This document shows, piece by piece, positions 44,301-53,044 of a stretch of DNA of 55,220 bases. The notes beneath the pieces were generated by a model. The model saw nothing but the letters and a program-made list of their open reading frames with translations. It was not told the origin of the DNA and did no database searches. Position 1 is the first letter of the stretch. Every line of letters starts with the position of its first letter. Source of the DNA: Chitinophagales bacterium (lineage in GTDB: Bacteria; Bacteroidota; Bacteroidia; Chitinophagales; Chitinophagaceae); NCBI GenBank assembly GCA_013297995.1, contig JAAFJB010000014.1, positions 1-55,220 on the forward strand. Direction: 5' to 3'. The translations under genes and the position numbers were made by a program.

Positions 44301-44524
44301 CAAAAGTAAATTTCCTGCGGTTAAAAAATATTACGTTTGGATACCGAATTCCATCAGACTTTTTGCAAAAAAACAAAATTATTAAAAGTGCAAGGTTATT
44401 TGTCGACTTTCAAAACCTAGCAGTACTAACAAATTATTCGGGACTCGATCCTGAAATGGAATTAAATGCATCACCTTTTCCAATTCCGAGAACTACGGCT
44501 GTTGGAATTAATATAATTTTTTAA
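41390..44524 (+). CDS. SusC/RagA-type TonB-dependent transporter of the arabinose locus
   Basis: A 1,044-residue outer-membrane transporter. A signal peptide (to about IYAIAQQ) precedes the carboxypeptidase-regulatory-like domain (TITGVIKNSSGQPVPNASIN). A linker, EVVVVGYGSQRKKDATGSIS (about 104-123), is typical of SusC proteins. The plug holds NMLQGKAAGVSI, IVIRGALSPNGSNEPLYVID and DIATIDILKDASAAAIYGAA. The barrel runs to the terminal aromatic Phe (VGINIIF). It is a different branch from the SusC at 5382: the N-terminal and barrel sequences share only family motifs. susD follows 16 bp later. Cargo is presumably an arabinose-rich oligosaccharide, from the downstream enzymes. Confidence 0.95.
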   Translation: MKKNLALLVFFAVTSIYAIAQQTTITGVIKNSSGQPVPNASINVKGSKNGVVADDVGKFSISAEKKNLVLVINSLGFKSLELNVSGQSNLSIVLEDAIVDASEVVVVGYGSQRKKDATGSISSIKARDLNSVNAVSVDNMLQGKAAGVSILQRSAQPGGGLNIVIRGALSPNGSNEPLYVIDGVPLTTVGAVSAGKTGAGGNNNIDGVDRSPLASINPNDIATIDILKDASAAAIYGAAAANGVVLITTKKGNSGKPTVSFTNSYSSQSVAKQAEVLGAKEFMNLSNIALKERWLFDNRYAPYGTTPAPSSGWGVNYTPADIAAATTSYNHNDAIFRTGTILDNNLSISGGNDATKYYASFNYLDQKSLLRTTDFARVSGRINLDQTFNKWLKLSLNTFYSQSDANNPSIGGSRTPQNEARQTQAALFFSPRIPLINLDGSLAINDLPKTPNPAAWFLMKDRSINKRFFISANLQAKITSEINANVVLGYDNTNAGRQNFSPTTAKLPEQPTSNFGGFSNNENNNFSLETYFTYNKQFGIDHKFTAVLGAGYYKANGTNYGMSVFNIPTDVVENYNLSLAPQSDLNAFYSGKFARTKISQFGRINYSYRDKYFFGLTARNDGSSSFPPAKKWGFFPAVSAAWNISDEKFLMGNKILNSLKLRASYGATGNESFLANNIYYVNQYAAVYGTNYYLGGQQNSGVIQTQLANPNLKWETDITTNIGIDFEFFKGRITGSFDLFERTAKDLLDFARLPFNSSITFIAQNVGSTRSRGFDFALNGKVIEKRDLNWTLNMNISRSFVSWAKRNPNVALSPWIGETDGVFDIYGWQTNGFFKSDAEVKAYKSGAGAVIQPGSFAGNPRYIDQNNDGKLNQLDLVKLGNYDPSFNFGLGTSLQYKSFDLNIQTYGFIGRSMFDGWQSFGSLYILADKVNQHVSVRDVWSSVNQSGTRPGVGGGPTEANNPTGITDYFLTKVNFLRLKNITFGYRIPSDFLQKNKIIKSARLFVDFQNLAVLTNYSGLDPEMELNASPFPIPRTTAVGINIIF

Positions 44525-44540
44525 CATAGAAACTAATTTT

Positions 44541-45992
44541 ATGAAAAAGATACTAGTTACAATAACACTTTTACTCTGCATTTGTGTAAATTTCATGGGT
44601 TGTAAAAAGCAATTAGAGCCCGAGTTTTTTTCACAATTAACCAGCAATAATTTTCCAAAAACCGAAAAAGATGCCAATGCAATTCTTACAGGATTCTATG
44701 CTAATTTTAGACACGATTGGATGGGGCTCTATTGCGCAATTACCCGAACCAGTTGGAGATATTTAAGCTCAACTGTAACAGATGAAGTGAACGACCGATG
44801 GAATGCAGATGGTATGGGTAATTCTTTCAATTGGGGGGCAAATACTTATGGTGGCTTATTTTCACTTGCTCCCGTTGTTGCAAGAACTACTGAATTCATT
44901 GCCACCATTGATCAGTCTCCACTACCTGCTAGTTTAAAAAAATCGGCTACTGCTGAAACAAAATGTTTACGAGCATGGATGATGTTTTTAATGTACGATT
45001 TTTATGGCCCAGTAAACGTTAGGTTAGATCCAACTAAATTGGCGGATACTTCTTATGCGCCTCGTCCCTCAAAACAGCAGTATATGGATTGGATGGTGAA
45101 AGATTTAACTGAAGCCATACCAGACTTGCTCAATAAAACCAACGGCACTGCTAGCTGGGGTAAAGTGAATAAAGCGCTAGCCAGCATGTTATTGATGAAG
45201 ATTTATATGAATGATAAACAATGGGATAAAGCCAAACCCGTTGCAGAATCCATTCTGAACATGGGCTATTCTCTCTTGCCATCTTATAAAGAAGTGTTTA
45301 TTCAAGAAGGAAATAACGAAGTTATATGGGCTTCACCTAGCGGAATAAATGTACCCAGCCGTCATATGCCTTGTAGTACCCCTTGGAATATTAAGTCTAT
45401 GCTCGGTCAAAATGTAGATCAAGGATGGGGCGGGCAATTTGTTCCTTGGGATTTTTATGATAGATTTCAAGCCGCAGACAAGCGGTTAGAAACCATTGCA
45501 ATTGAATACATAGCAGTTGATAATACCGTTAAAAAAAGAAACTCACCAGATTGGGGTGAACTTTGGCAAGGTGCTATTGCATTTAAAAATGTATTAAGCT
45601 ACGAAAAAAATAGTACAGGAAATTTTAGTACTGTAGCGTTTAGGTATGCTGATGTTTTACTATCCTTGTCAGAAATTGAAAATGAATTAAACGGACCAAC
45701 TCCTAAAGCATTAGAACTTGCCAAACAAGTAACTGATAGAGCCGGCCATATCATCAACGTGCCAGTTGTTACCGCTACAAAAAATTCGTTTAGAAATTTT
45801 TTAAGCAATGAAAGAGGAAGAGAACTTTATTGGGAGGGTTGGCGCAGACAAGATATGATTAGGATGGGTACTTGGATTCCTTGGGGTTTATCAAAAGGCT
45901 TTGCAGCAGAAGCAAAGCATGTACTTTTCCCTATTCCACCCAGTATTATTAATGAGTCTAGAGGTATAATTGCCCAAAATCCAGGCTACTAA
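44541..45992 (+). CDS. SusD/RagB-like glycan-binding lipoprotein of the arabinose locus
   Basis: A 483-residue surface lipoprotein (MKKILVTITLLLCICVNFMG then CKK, lipobox Cys 21). LTSNNFPKTEKDANAILTGF (about 33-52) is the usual SusD start, and ETKCLRAWMMFLMYDFYGPV (about 138-157) the conserved helix pair. FRYADVLLSLSEIENELN (about 370) and NERGRELYWEGWRRQDMIR (about 424-442) are SusD C-terminal signatures. It belongs to the classic SusD/RagB group, unlike the SusD-like_2 protein at 8506. The pair with SusC (16-bp spacer) is closed by a hairpin at 46007-46046. Confidence 0.93.
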   Translation: MKKILVTITLLLCICVNFMGCKKQLEPEFFSQLTSNNFPKTEKDANAILTGFYANFRHDWMGLYCAITRTSWRYLSSTVTDEVNDRWNADGMGNSFNWGANTYGGLFSLAPVVARTTEFIATIDQSPLPASLKKSATAETKCLRAWMMFLMYDFYGPVNVRLDPTKLADTSYAPRPSKQQYMDWMVKDLTEAIPDLLNKTNGTASWGKVNKALASMLLMKIYMNDKQWDKAKPVAESILNMGYSLLPSYKEVFIQEGNNEVIWASPSGINVPSRHMPCSTPWNIKSMLGQNVDQGWGGQFVPWDFYDRFQAADKRLETIAIEYIAVDNTVKKRNSPDWGELWQGAIAFKNVLSYEKNSTGNFSTVAFRYADVLLSLSEIENELNGPTPKALELAKQVTDRAGHIINVPVVTATKNSFRNFLSNERGRELYWEGWRRQDMIRMGTWIPWGLSKGFAAEAKHVLFPIPPSIINESRGIIAQNPGY

Positions 45993-46006
45993 TTTTTAGC
46001 AGGCTA

Positions 46007-46046
46007 TCAAAGCGTAGATCTTTCTTAGTACTGATCTACGCTTTGA
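46007..46046 (+). terminator. Hairpin terminator after the second susD
   Basis: A perfect 14-bp stem (TCAAAGCGTAGATC and its complement) with a 12-base loop lies 14 bp after susD. It lets SusCD be made at a different level from the enzymes downstream. Confidence 0.75.
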
Positions 46047-46093
46047 TTATTTGGAATGGCAAAGACGAATTAATTTTATAATATGCTTATTTT

Positions 46094-47542
46094 ATGAAAA
46101 TCGTTTTTTTTCTCAACTTATTTTTTTTCAGTGTGGGGTTTACTTTTGCACAAAACCATACCGTTGTTGAGATTGATCCGAATCTTATTTTGAACGATGT
46201 ATCTAATAAGCCGATCGGTATTAATGTAAACTATTTAATGGATGATGATTATTTTTTAAAACCCAAAATCAGTCTCGCTGAAACCCTAAAAAAAATGGGG
46301 GTAAAATATTTAAGATACCCCGGTGGTAATAAATCTGACTTTTATTTTTTTTCAAAACCTCCTTATAATAAATCCGAGCCAACCCTTGCCCGAACTGGAA
46401 AAAAAGCAGTAGCTGGTAGGTTTGCCACTCTGAATGAATCCTGTACAGGTTTTAAATTTGATCCACTTGATTTTGACGAATTCATGCTATTATGCAAACA
46501 AATTAATGCTGAGCCGATTATTGTTGTCGCCGCTGATGAATATTTAGTAAACTACCCAGCTGGAACTACTTGGAGTACTAAAGAACAACTGGTTTTACAT
46601 GCTAGAGAATGGGTTAACTATGCAAATATTAAAAAGAAATATGGAATTAAATATTGGATGATTGGTAATGAGAGCTGGCACGAAACAAACAAGAACAGTA
46701 ATGCTCAAATTTATGCTCAAGATATAATTGATTTCTCCAAAGCTATGAAGTCAGTGGATTCCTCAATTTCAATAATTCCTAATGGGAATAATAAGAGCTG
46801 GTGGGATACGGTTTTTACAAATGCTTCTAATTATTTTGATGCAGTTTGTGTGAGTAATTATCCTGTTTATAATTACGCAAATGGATTTGATACGTATAGA
46901 GATTCAACGGCAAATTTCACTTCCACTATAGAGTTTGCAAATAAAGCTATCTTAAAATATATTCCGGTATCTAAGCAAGATAAGTTCAAGATAATTGTAG
47001 CTGAATTTGGTCCTTTTGATTGGTCAAATAAATGGCCACATATCAATAATATGGGGTTATGTATGGCCAATTTTGAAATTATAGGGCAACAACTCCTTGA
47101 ACCTAAAATAGATTTCTCTTGCTTTTGGAATACAAGGTGGATGAATAATCAATCGGATAAAATAGAAGCATATGATGCCATAGACCGTAATGGGAATATA
47201 AATACTATTGGAAATAGTTTACTTATATGGTTGAATTACTTGGGTAATAAAATGGTTAAAACTACAGCCTATAATCCCCTTAAAACATTTGCTAGCATCA
47301 ATAAAACGCAGAAAAAGGTATATCTCTATATTATTAATAAATCTGATAAAGCGGTTTCGGTAAATACAAAATTCAAGAGTAGCAATATTTATAATCCTAT
47401 ATCTATAAGCTCATTAGTTGGTAAGAATGAAAATGATCAAAAACCAATCTGGACTAGTCAAAAACTAAATAGTATTAGAAATTCGGATATTAGTGTTCCT
47501 CCAATTAGTATTAGTGTACTTATTTTTAGTAGTAAGAAATGA
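46094..47542 (+). CDS. Exported GH51-like alpha-L-arabinofuranosidase, paralogue 1
   Basis: A 482-residue exported protein with a signal peptide ending at FTFAQ. The barrel of clan GH-A type is shown by KYLRYPGGNKSD (71-82), YWMIGNESWH with acid/base Glu193, and IIVAEFGPFDW with nucleophile Glu304; WNTRW follows. A beta-domain covers about 385-482. The motifs agree best with GH51 alpha-L-arabinofuranosidases, but the lack of the long GH51 C-terminal domain leaves GH39 or another GH-A family possible. Such enzymes trim arabinofuranose from arabinan, arabinoxylan or arabinogalactan. The gene at 53045 is a close paralogue. Confidence 0.78.
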   Translation: MKIVFFLNLFFFSVGFTFAQNHTVVEIDPNLILNDVSNKPIGINVNYLMDDDYFLKPKISLAETLKKMGVKYLRYPGGNKSDFYFFSKPPYNKSEPTLARTGKKAVAGRFATLNESCTGFKFDPLDFDEFMLLCKQINAEPIIVVAADEYLVNYPAGTTWSTKEQLVLHAREWVNYANIKKKYGIKYWMIGNESWHETNKNSNAQIYAQDIIDFSKAMKSVDSSISIIPNGNNKSWWDTVFTNASNYFDAVCVSNYPVYNYANGFDTYRDSTANFTSTIEFANKAILKYIPVSKQDKFKIIVAEFGPFDWSNKWPHINNMGLCMANFEIIGQQLLEPKIDFSCFWNTRWMNNQSDKIEAYDAIDRNGNINTIGNSLLIWLNYLGNKMVKTTAYNPLKTFASINKTQKKVYLYIINKSDKAVSVNTKFKSSNIYNPISISSLVGKNENDQKPIWTSQKLNSIRNSDISVPPISISVLIFSSKK

Positions 47543-47670
47543 GCCATAACAAGAATTAGTTGCCAACCAAAATATTAATTAGCAAAACGGAATTCAGTGT
47601 AGCTAATTCCATGCGGCGATTTAAAAAATAAATACAAACACATGAAAAAAAACTAAATTTTATTATTACA

Positions 47671-50094
47671 ATGACTCATAATAATCTTCGATTTTTGCTG
47701 CTTTTAGTGGGCGTTCTTTTTGCGATTGTATTAACAGCTCAGCAACCTAATGGGTTTAAGAGCATATTGTTAGATGAAAATTGGCGGTTTCATCAAGGTG
47801 GTGCCATTGCCGCAGAAAAACCTGAATTTGATGATTCCAACTGGCGAACTGTTTCTATCCCACACGATTGGAGCATTGAAGATTTGCCAAACGCTCAGTC
47901 TCCATTTCATCAAAACGCCATTTCTCAAGTGAATACTGGTTTCGCAACTGGTGGAACGGGTTGGTATCGGAATACATTTTCTGTGCCAATTGCTTTGAAA
48001 GGAAAGCAAGTGTCGCTCACATTTGAAGGGGTTTATATGAATTCAACAATCTGGTTAAATGGGTATCTGGTTGGGAGTAATAAATATGGGTATACTGAAT
48101 TTACAATTGATCTGAGTAATAGAATTAATTTTGGCAGTAATAATATTTTGGTTGTAAAAGTTGCTAATGAGGGTGAAAATAGTAGATGGTATTCTGGTTC
48201 TGGTATTTATAGACATGTATGGCTAAATATTAGGAATCCAATTCACTTTAAACACTGGGGTACTTTTATTACTACACCAAATATTAATGAGCAGTTTTGT
48301 AAAACTACCATATCTACTAATTTGGTAAATGAATATAATTCAAATGCAAACATTAAACTGGTATCTATAGTGATAGATAAAAATAGGAATGAAGTAGGTA
48401 GGGCTATTCATTCCGATTCCTTATTGCCGGGTGCTAGCATGCCGATACAACAAAATATAGTATTGAATAAGTATAAAAAATGGTCAATTGATTCTCCCTA
48501 TTTGTACCGTTTAATTTCAAAACTATATTTTGAAAATATGCTGGTAGATAGTGTAGAAACTGTTTTTGGAATTCGATCCCTAAAATTTTCATCGGAAGGC
48601 TTTTTTTTAAATCATCAATCGCTTAAACTAAAAGGAGGTTGTTTGCATCATGACAATGGACCTTTGGGTGCTAAAGCGTATGATAGAGCAGAAGTTAGAA
48701 AAGTGGAATTGCTTAAATTGGCAGGGTTCAATGCGGTAAGAACTTCTCATAACCCTCCCTCTATTGCTTTCTTAAATGCCTGTGATAGTTTGGGTATGCT
48801 TGTGATTGACGAAGCTTTTGATTGCTGGGCCGACGGAAAGAATGATTTTGATTATCACTTGTATTTTCAAAAAAACTGGCAAAGAGATATTGAAGCGATG
48901 GTTTTAAGAGATCGAAATCATCCTTCTATAATCATGTGGAGTAATGGAAATGAAATACCTAATAAACAAAAGGAATCTGTAATTGGGGTATCGAGTATGA
49001 TTAATCAATTTATTAAAACCTTAGATACAACTAGACCCACAACTTCTGGTGTAAACGAATTACTGCCCAGTACCGATGGTTTTTTTAATACATTAGACAT
49101 TTCAGGGTATAATTATGCAGCGGGTGGTGACCATTTAAACTCAGACGTTTATGCTGCTGATCATGCAAGAGTTCCTAGTCGATTGATGTATGAATCAGAA
49201 GCTTACCCCCTAGAAGCTTTTGATAGTTGGATGAAAGTAAAAAAATATCCATTTGTATTTGGCGCTTTTGTTTGGACAGCCTTTGACTATATTGGGGAAG
49301 GTGGTATTGGCTGGCATGGGTATTGGCCTGATAAATTTTCATATCCGTTTACGCTTGCTTATTGTGGGGATATTGATATCTGCGGAAATAAGCGCCCCAG
49401 CTCTTTTTATAGAGACGCGCTATGGAAGGAAAATCAGCTATCTGTTTTTGTAACAGCACCTTCACCTAGTTTTCGGCAAAATCCCAAAAGAGAAGATTGG
49501 TCTAAATGGCATTGGTATGATGTGTTGGCTGATTGGAACTGGTCTGAATTGCAAAATAAAGAATTAAATGTAGTAGTCTATTCTTCATGCGAAGAGGTTG
49601 AGTTATTTTTAAATGGAAAATCATTGGGAAAGAAAAATACCAATCAATCTACTAAATTCATGCAAAATTGGGTTGTTCCTTACAGCAATGGAAAGCTTAC
49701 TGCTATTGGATATTCTAACCATAAACAAATTAATACCAGTTCACTAACCACAGCATCTAGTGCTTACAAAATAGAAGCTACCGCAGATAAAAACGAATTA
49801 AAAGCCAATGGACAAGATTTGAGTTATATTACACTATCAATTAAAGACAAACAAGGTAATTTACACCCTAAAGCAAAAAATCTACTAAAATTTAAACTAA
49901 TAGGGGAAGGCGAAATTGTTGGTGTAGGAAATGGAAATCCAACTAGCTTAGAAAGCTATCAAAAGTTCCAAAGAACTGCTTGGCAAGGTAAATGCTTAGT
50001 AATCGTTAAGTCAACCCAAAAGCCTGGTAAGATAATTTTGGAAGCCACTTCAAATGGACTTGTGAGTGCTCGTACAATCTTATTTTCGAAGTAG
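47671..50094 (+). CDS. Exported GH2 beta-galactosidase-like enzyme
   Basis: An 807-residue retaining beta-glycosidase of family GH2. The signal peptide ends at LTAQQ. The sugar-binding domain (about 30-190, with WRTVSIPHDWSIEDLP and GTGWYRNTF) is followed by an Ig-like domain (about 195-305), then the barrel from GCLHHDNGPLGAKAYDRAE. The acid/base is Glu428 in MWSNGNEIP; the nucleophile is probably Glu510 (or 508) in MYESEAYP. A region like DUF4982 (about 625-690) and an Ig-like end (about 700-807) finish it. Beta-galactosidase is the commonest activity of this plan; it would remove galactose from arabinogalactan side chains. Alternatives are beta-glucuronidase or arabinopyranosidase. Confidence 0.88.
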   Translation: MTHNNLRFLLLLVGVLFAIVLTAQQPNGFKSILLDENWRFHQGGAIAAEKPEFDDSNWRTVSIPHDWSIEDLPNAQSPFHQNAISQVNTGFATGGTGWYRNTFSVPIALKGKQVSLTFEGVYMNSTIWLNGYLVGSNKYGYTEFTIDLSNRINFGSNNILVVKVANEGENSRWYSGSGIYRHVWLNIRNPIHFKHWGTFITTPNINEQFCKTTISTNLVNEYNSNANIKLVSIVIDKNRNEVGRAIHSDSLLPGASMPIQQNIVLNKYKKWSIDSPYLYRLISKLYFENMLVDSVETVFGIRSLKFSSEGFFLNHQSLKLKGGCLHHDNGPLGAKAYDRAEVRKVELLKLAGFNAVRTSHNPPSIAFLNACDSLGMLVIDEAFDCWADGKNDFDYHLYFQKNWQRDIEAMVLRDRNHPSIIMWSNGNEIPNKQKESVIGVSSMINQFIKTLDTTRPTTSGVNELLPSTDGFFNTLDISGYNYAAGGDHLNSDVYAADHARVPSRLMYESEAYPLEAFDSWMKVKKYPFVFGAFVWTAFDYIGEGGIGWHGYWPDKFSYPFTLAYCGDIDICGNKRPSSFYRDALWKENQLSVFVTAPSPSFRQNPKREDWSKWHWYDVLADWNWSELQNKELNVVVYSSCEEVELFLNGKSLGKKNTNQSTKFMQNWVVPYSNGKLTAIGYSNHKQINTSSLTTASSAYKIEATADKNELKANGQDLSYITLSIKDKQGNLHPKAKNLLKFKLIGEGEIVGVGNGNPTSLESYQKFQRTAWQGKCLVIVKSTQKPGKIILEATSNGLVSARTILFSK

Positions 50095-50151
50095 TATCTT
50101 CTACTGCAAAATGGTTAAAATTGAATCTTGTAAGTATTTAAATAGTAATTC

Positions 50152-51747
50152 ATGAACAAAATAATTTTTATATTTTTTTACACATTCTTACTTAATACAG
50201 TATTATTTGCGCAGAACTTAACAAGCGTTTCTGGATATTCCAATCCCATCATTTCTGGCTTCCACCCAGACCCCAGTATTTGCAGAGTCGGTGATTCTTA
50301 TTATTTGGTTACCAGCTCTTTTGAGTTTTTTCCGGGTATTCCTATTTATGAAAGTAAAGACTTGATTAACTGGAAACAAATTGGTCATTGTCTTACTAGA
50401 AATAGTCAAGTTGACTTATCTAAAACTGGTATTTGGAGTGGTGTTTGGGCACCTACAATACGGTTCAATCAAGGTGTATTTTATATGATTACTACCAATG
50501 TTACCCACGGAGGTAATTTTTATGTAACCGCCACCAACCCTGCAGGCCCTTGGAGCGACCCTATTTTTATTGATAGGGATATGTTTGATCCCTCCCTTTT
50601 CTTTGATACAGATGGTAAAGTTTATTACACTAGAAGAGGCCAAAAAGGAATAGTTCAGTCCGAAATTGATATTAAAACGGGCAAATTAGTAAACCCACTG
50701 AAAGTGATATCCAATGGCTATTTATCTCCTGATACGGAAGGTCCGCATTTATATAAAATTGGGGAATGGTATTATTTAATGACTGCTGAAGGGGGCACTC
50801 GAGCGCTACATATGGTGAATATAGGAAGGAGCAAAAGTCCTTGGGGCCCCTTTGAGAAATGTATCAACAACCCCATTTTAGCCCAACATCATAATTATAG
50901 TTTAATTAGATCTGCTGGTCACGGTGATTTAATTGAGGCAAAAGATGGTAGTTGGTGGATGGTGTTTTTAGCAACTAGGCATTACAATTATGATGCAACA
51001 AGTTTTTTAGGAAGAGAGACTTTTCTTGCACCCGTTAAATGGGTAGATGGCTGGCCTACCATTGATGAGTCGGTAGTAAACAACCTCTATATAAACTCCC
51101 CCATATTACCAACACAAGCAATGGCTTCCGATTCCAATAGAGATGAGTTTAACAAAACTCAATTAGGATTGCAATGGAATTTTTTGAGAAATCCTAGTGA
51201 TGAATCTTGGAGTCTACAAAAAGATACTGGAAAGCTTAACCTATTTGGAAACTCATATAATTTGAGTGATATAGCTTCACCCGCTTTTATAGGACGTAGA
51301 CAGCAGCATATTGACTTTGAAGCAGAAACTTATTTTACTTTTAACCCTACAAAACCAAACGAAGAAGCAGGAGTAACTATGTTTTTAAATTTTCAGCAAC
51401 ACTATGATTTTGCTGTTACTATTCGAAATAATACAAGGACTTTAATAATTCGTAAAACCATTGGAGATATAGTAGCAGAACAAGTTGCAATTCCAATTAA
51501 ACAGCAAAGTATATACCTTAAAATTAAAGGCGATAAAGATTATTACACTTTTAGTTATTCACCCGATGGTGAAAAATTCATAATTGCGGGTAAGGGAAAT
51601 CCACAGTTTTTAGGGCCTGAAATTTCAAGTGCTTGGACGGGGGTGTACATTGCATTATACGCTACTGGTAATGGAGCTAAAAACAGAAATGTTGCTAGGT
51701 TTGATTTTTTTAATTATGAGCCATTAGCTTCTCCATTTAGTAAATAA
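50152..51747 (+). CDS. Exported GH43 beta-xylosidase / alpha-L-arabinofuranosidase
   Basis: A 531-residue inverting enzyme with a five-bladed beta-propeller. After the signal peptide (to LFAQN) come NPIISGFHPDPSICRVGDSY (base Asp40), DRDMFDPSLF (Asp146) and SPDTEGPHLYKI (acid Glu196), the three GH43 catalytic carboxylates. A C-terminal beta-sandwich (about 325-525, DEFNKTQLGLQWNFLRNP to the end) is the GH43_C2 domain of the two-domain subgroup that contains many beta-xylosidases and arabinofuranosidases. It stands 57 bp after the GH2 gene. The exact activity is not fixed by motif. Confidence 0.92.
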   Translation: MNKIIFIFFYTFLLNTVLFAQNLTSVSGYSNPIISGFHPDPSICRVGDSYYLVTSSFEFFPGIPIYESKDLINWKQIGHCLTRNSQVDLSKTGIWSGVWAPTIRFNQGVFYMITTNVTHGGNFYVTATNPAGPWSDPIFIDRDMFDPSLFFDTDGKVYYTRRGQKGIVQSEIDIKTGKLVNPLKVISNGYLSPDTEGPHLYKIGEWYYLMTAEGGTRALHMVNIGRSKSPWGPFEKCINNPILAQHHNYSLIRSAGHGDLIEAKDGSWWMVFLATRHYNYDATSFLGRETFLAPVKWVDGWPTIDESVVNNLYINSPILPTQAMASDSNRDEFNKTQLGLQWNFLRNPSDESWSLQKDTGKLNLFGNSYNLSDIASPAFIGRRQQHIDFEAETYFTFNPTKPNEEAGVTMFLNFQQHYDFAVTIRNNTRTLIIRKTIGDIVAEQVAIPIKQQSIYLKIKGDKDYYTFSYSPDGEKFIIAGKGNPQFLGPEISSAWTGVYIALYATGNGAKNRNVARFDFFNYEPLASPFSK

Positions 51748-51805
51748 AATAAATTTTGTTTAGCAATTAAATTCAATACCAACGCTACTATTAATTTAAA
51801 ATTAC

Positions 51806-52906
51806 ATGAAACGGGTAAAAAACTATACAAAAGAATCTTTAAAATTTTTTACGTTATTTTTTTATGTAATTGTATTGCATACTTCTATGCAAGCGCAGCT
51901 CAATCAATTAGTATTGGTTGAACAGCATCAATCTCCTGTTCTTTCAGTTCGGTCAAAAGGAGCTGAAAATATCAAGTGGGGCTTTGAAGGAGGCAGGGTA
52001 ATAAAACTAGCCAATCAATACCATTTATTTACTTCTGAAATGATTGGCGATCCTATGTGGACGAATATGCTACTTGCTTATTGGGTTAGCAATGATGGGC
52101 AAAAGTGGACAAGGATATCAACCCTAAAAAAAGGCTCAGGTAATTTTACAGGGAATGATCCTCGCGCAGCACTGTGGAGCCCTATTCCTGTTTTTGACTC
52201 ATTGGAAAATCGCTGGAATCTGTTTTATATATCTTATAAATCTGCACCTTCTTTAGCTACTAATTTTTTAGGAAACCACTATGGTCAGGTATGGCGTTCC
52301 ATTGCCACTTCTGAAGGAATGGAAGGATTAAAAGGTCCCTACAAAGACTTAAATATTATACTCAAGCCAGATCAATCCAGTGACGACTGGGAAGGATTGC
52401 AGGGTACGGATTCATTCTTTCCTTACCAAATTGGAAATAAGTGGGTGGCATTTTATGGAAGCGCTCAAACGGAATATAAGCCCGTTAAATCTTTCTTAGT
52501 AGGGATGGCTGAGTCTCAATCAAATTCTGTTTCCGGACCTTGGGTTCGTTTAAACCATATATCGCCATTGCCAATAGAGCATTATTTTATTGAAAACCCA
52601 ATCATAAGTCCCGCCCCCAATGGTGGATATATATGTGTATATGATTGTGAAGGAGAAAATTCAATCGGATGGGCTTATAGTAAAGATGGCTTTACCTGGG
52701 GTAAGGGAAATAAGTTGAATATTCAGCCTAGCTCTGGTATGTGGGCGAAAGATATTCGTACACCCTTGGGTTTGGTTTACGAAGGCAATAATAAATTTAC
52801 CATTTTTTATTCAGGATTTGAGTCATTGCCCGATTGGAATAGACTACTTACTGGTAAAGGGAAAGAAACTTGTGCGATAGGAAAAGTTCTTGTAGAATGG
52901 AAATAG
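51806..52906 (+). CDS. Exported GH43-like beta-propeller protein
   Basis: A 366-residue protein with an N-terminal hydrophobic signal region (residues 12-30, ending MQAQ). Repeated propeller-like stretches are visible: GGRVIKLANQYHLFTSEM, AYWVSNDGQKWTRIS, LWSPIPVFDSLENRWNLFYI, GTDSFFPYQIGNKWVAFYGS, SAPNGG-like turns and YSKDGFTWGK. The plan resembles GH43, GH117 and GH130-type five-bladed propellers but no catalytic triad is certain: candidate carboxylates are Glu in WGFEGG, Asp in NDPRAALWSP and Asp in QGTDSFF. It follows the GH43 gene by 58 bp, so it should act on the same glycan. The family is not one I can name. Confidence 0.65.
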   Translation: MKRVKNYTKESLKFFTLFFYVIVLHTSMQAQLNQLVLVEQHQSPVLSVRSKGAENIKWGFEGGRVIKLANQYHLFTSEMIGDPMWTNMLLAYWVSNDGQKWTRISTLKKGSGNFTGNDPRAALWSPIPVFDSLENRWNLFYISYKSAPSLATNFLGNHYGQVWRSIATSEGMEGLKGPYKDLNIILKPDQSSDDWEGLQGTDSFFPYQIGNKWVAFYGSAQTEYKPVKSFLVGMAESQSNSVSGPWVRLNHISPLPIEHYFIENPIISPAPNGGYICVYDCEGENSIGWAYSKDGFTWGKGNKLNIQPSSGMWAKDIRTPLGLVYEGNNKFTIFYSGFESLPDWNRLLTGKGKETCAIGKVLVEWK

Positions 52907-53044
52907 AATATTTTACTAACGAAAAAAAATTTAAAACTGAAATGAATTATAACAGATTTTATTACAACCCCAAAATGCTAAAAAGCAAATTGCTTGCCCT
53001 TTTTCCATTCCATTCAACTTTACAAAAAAAATAAATAGATACTT

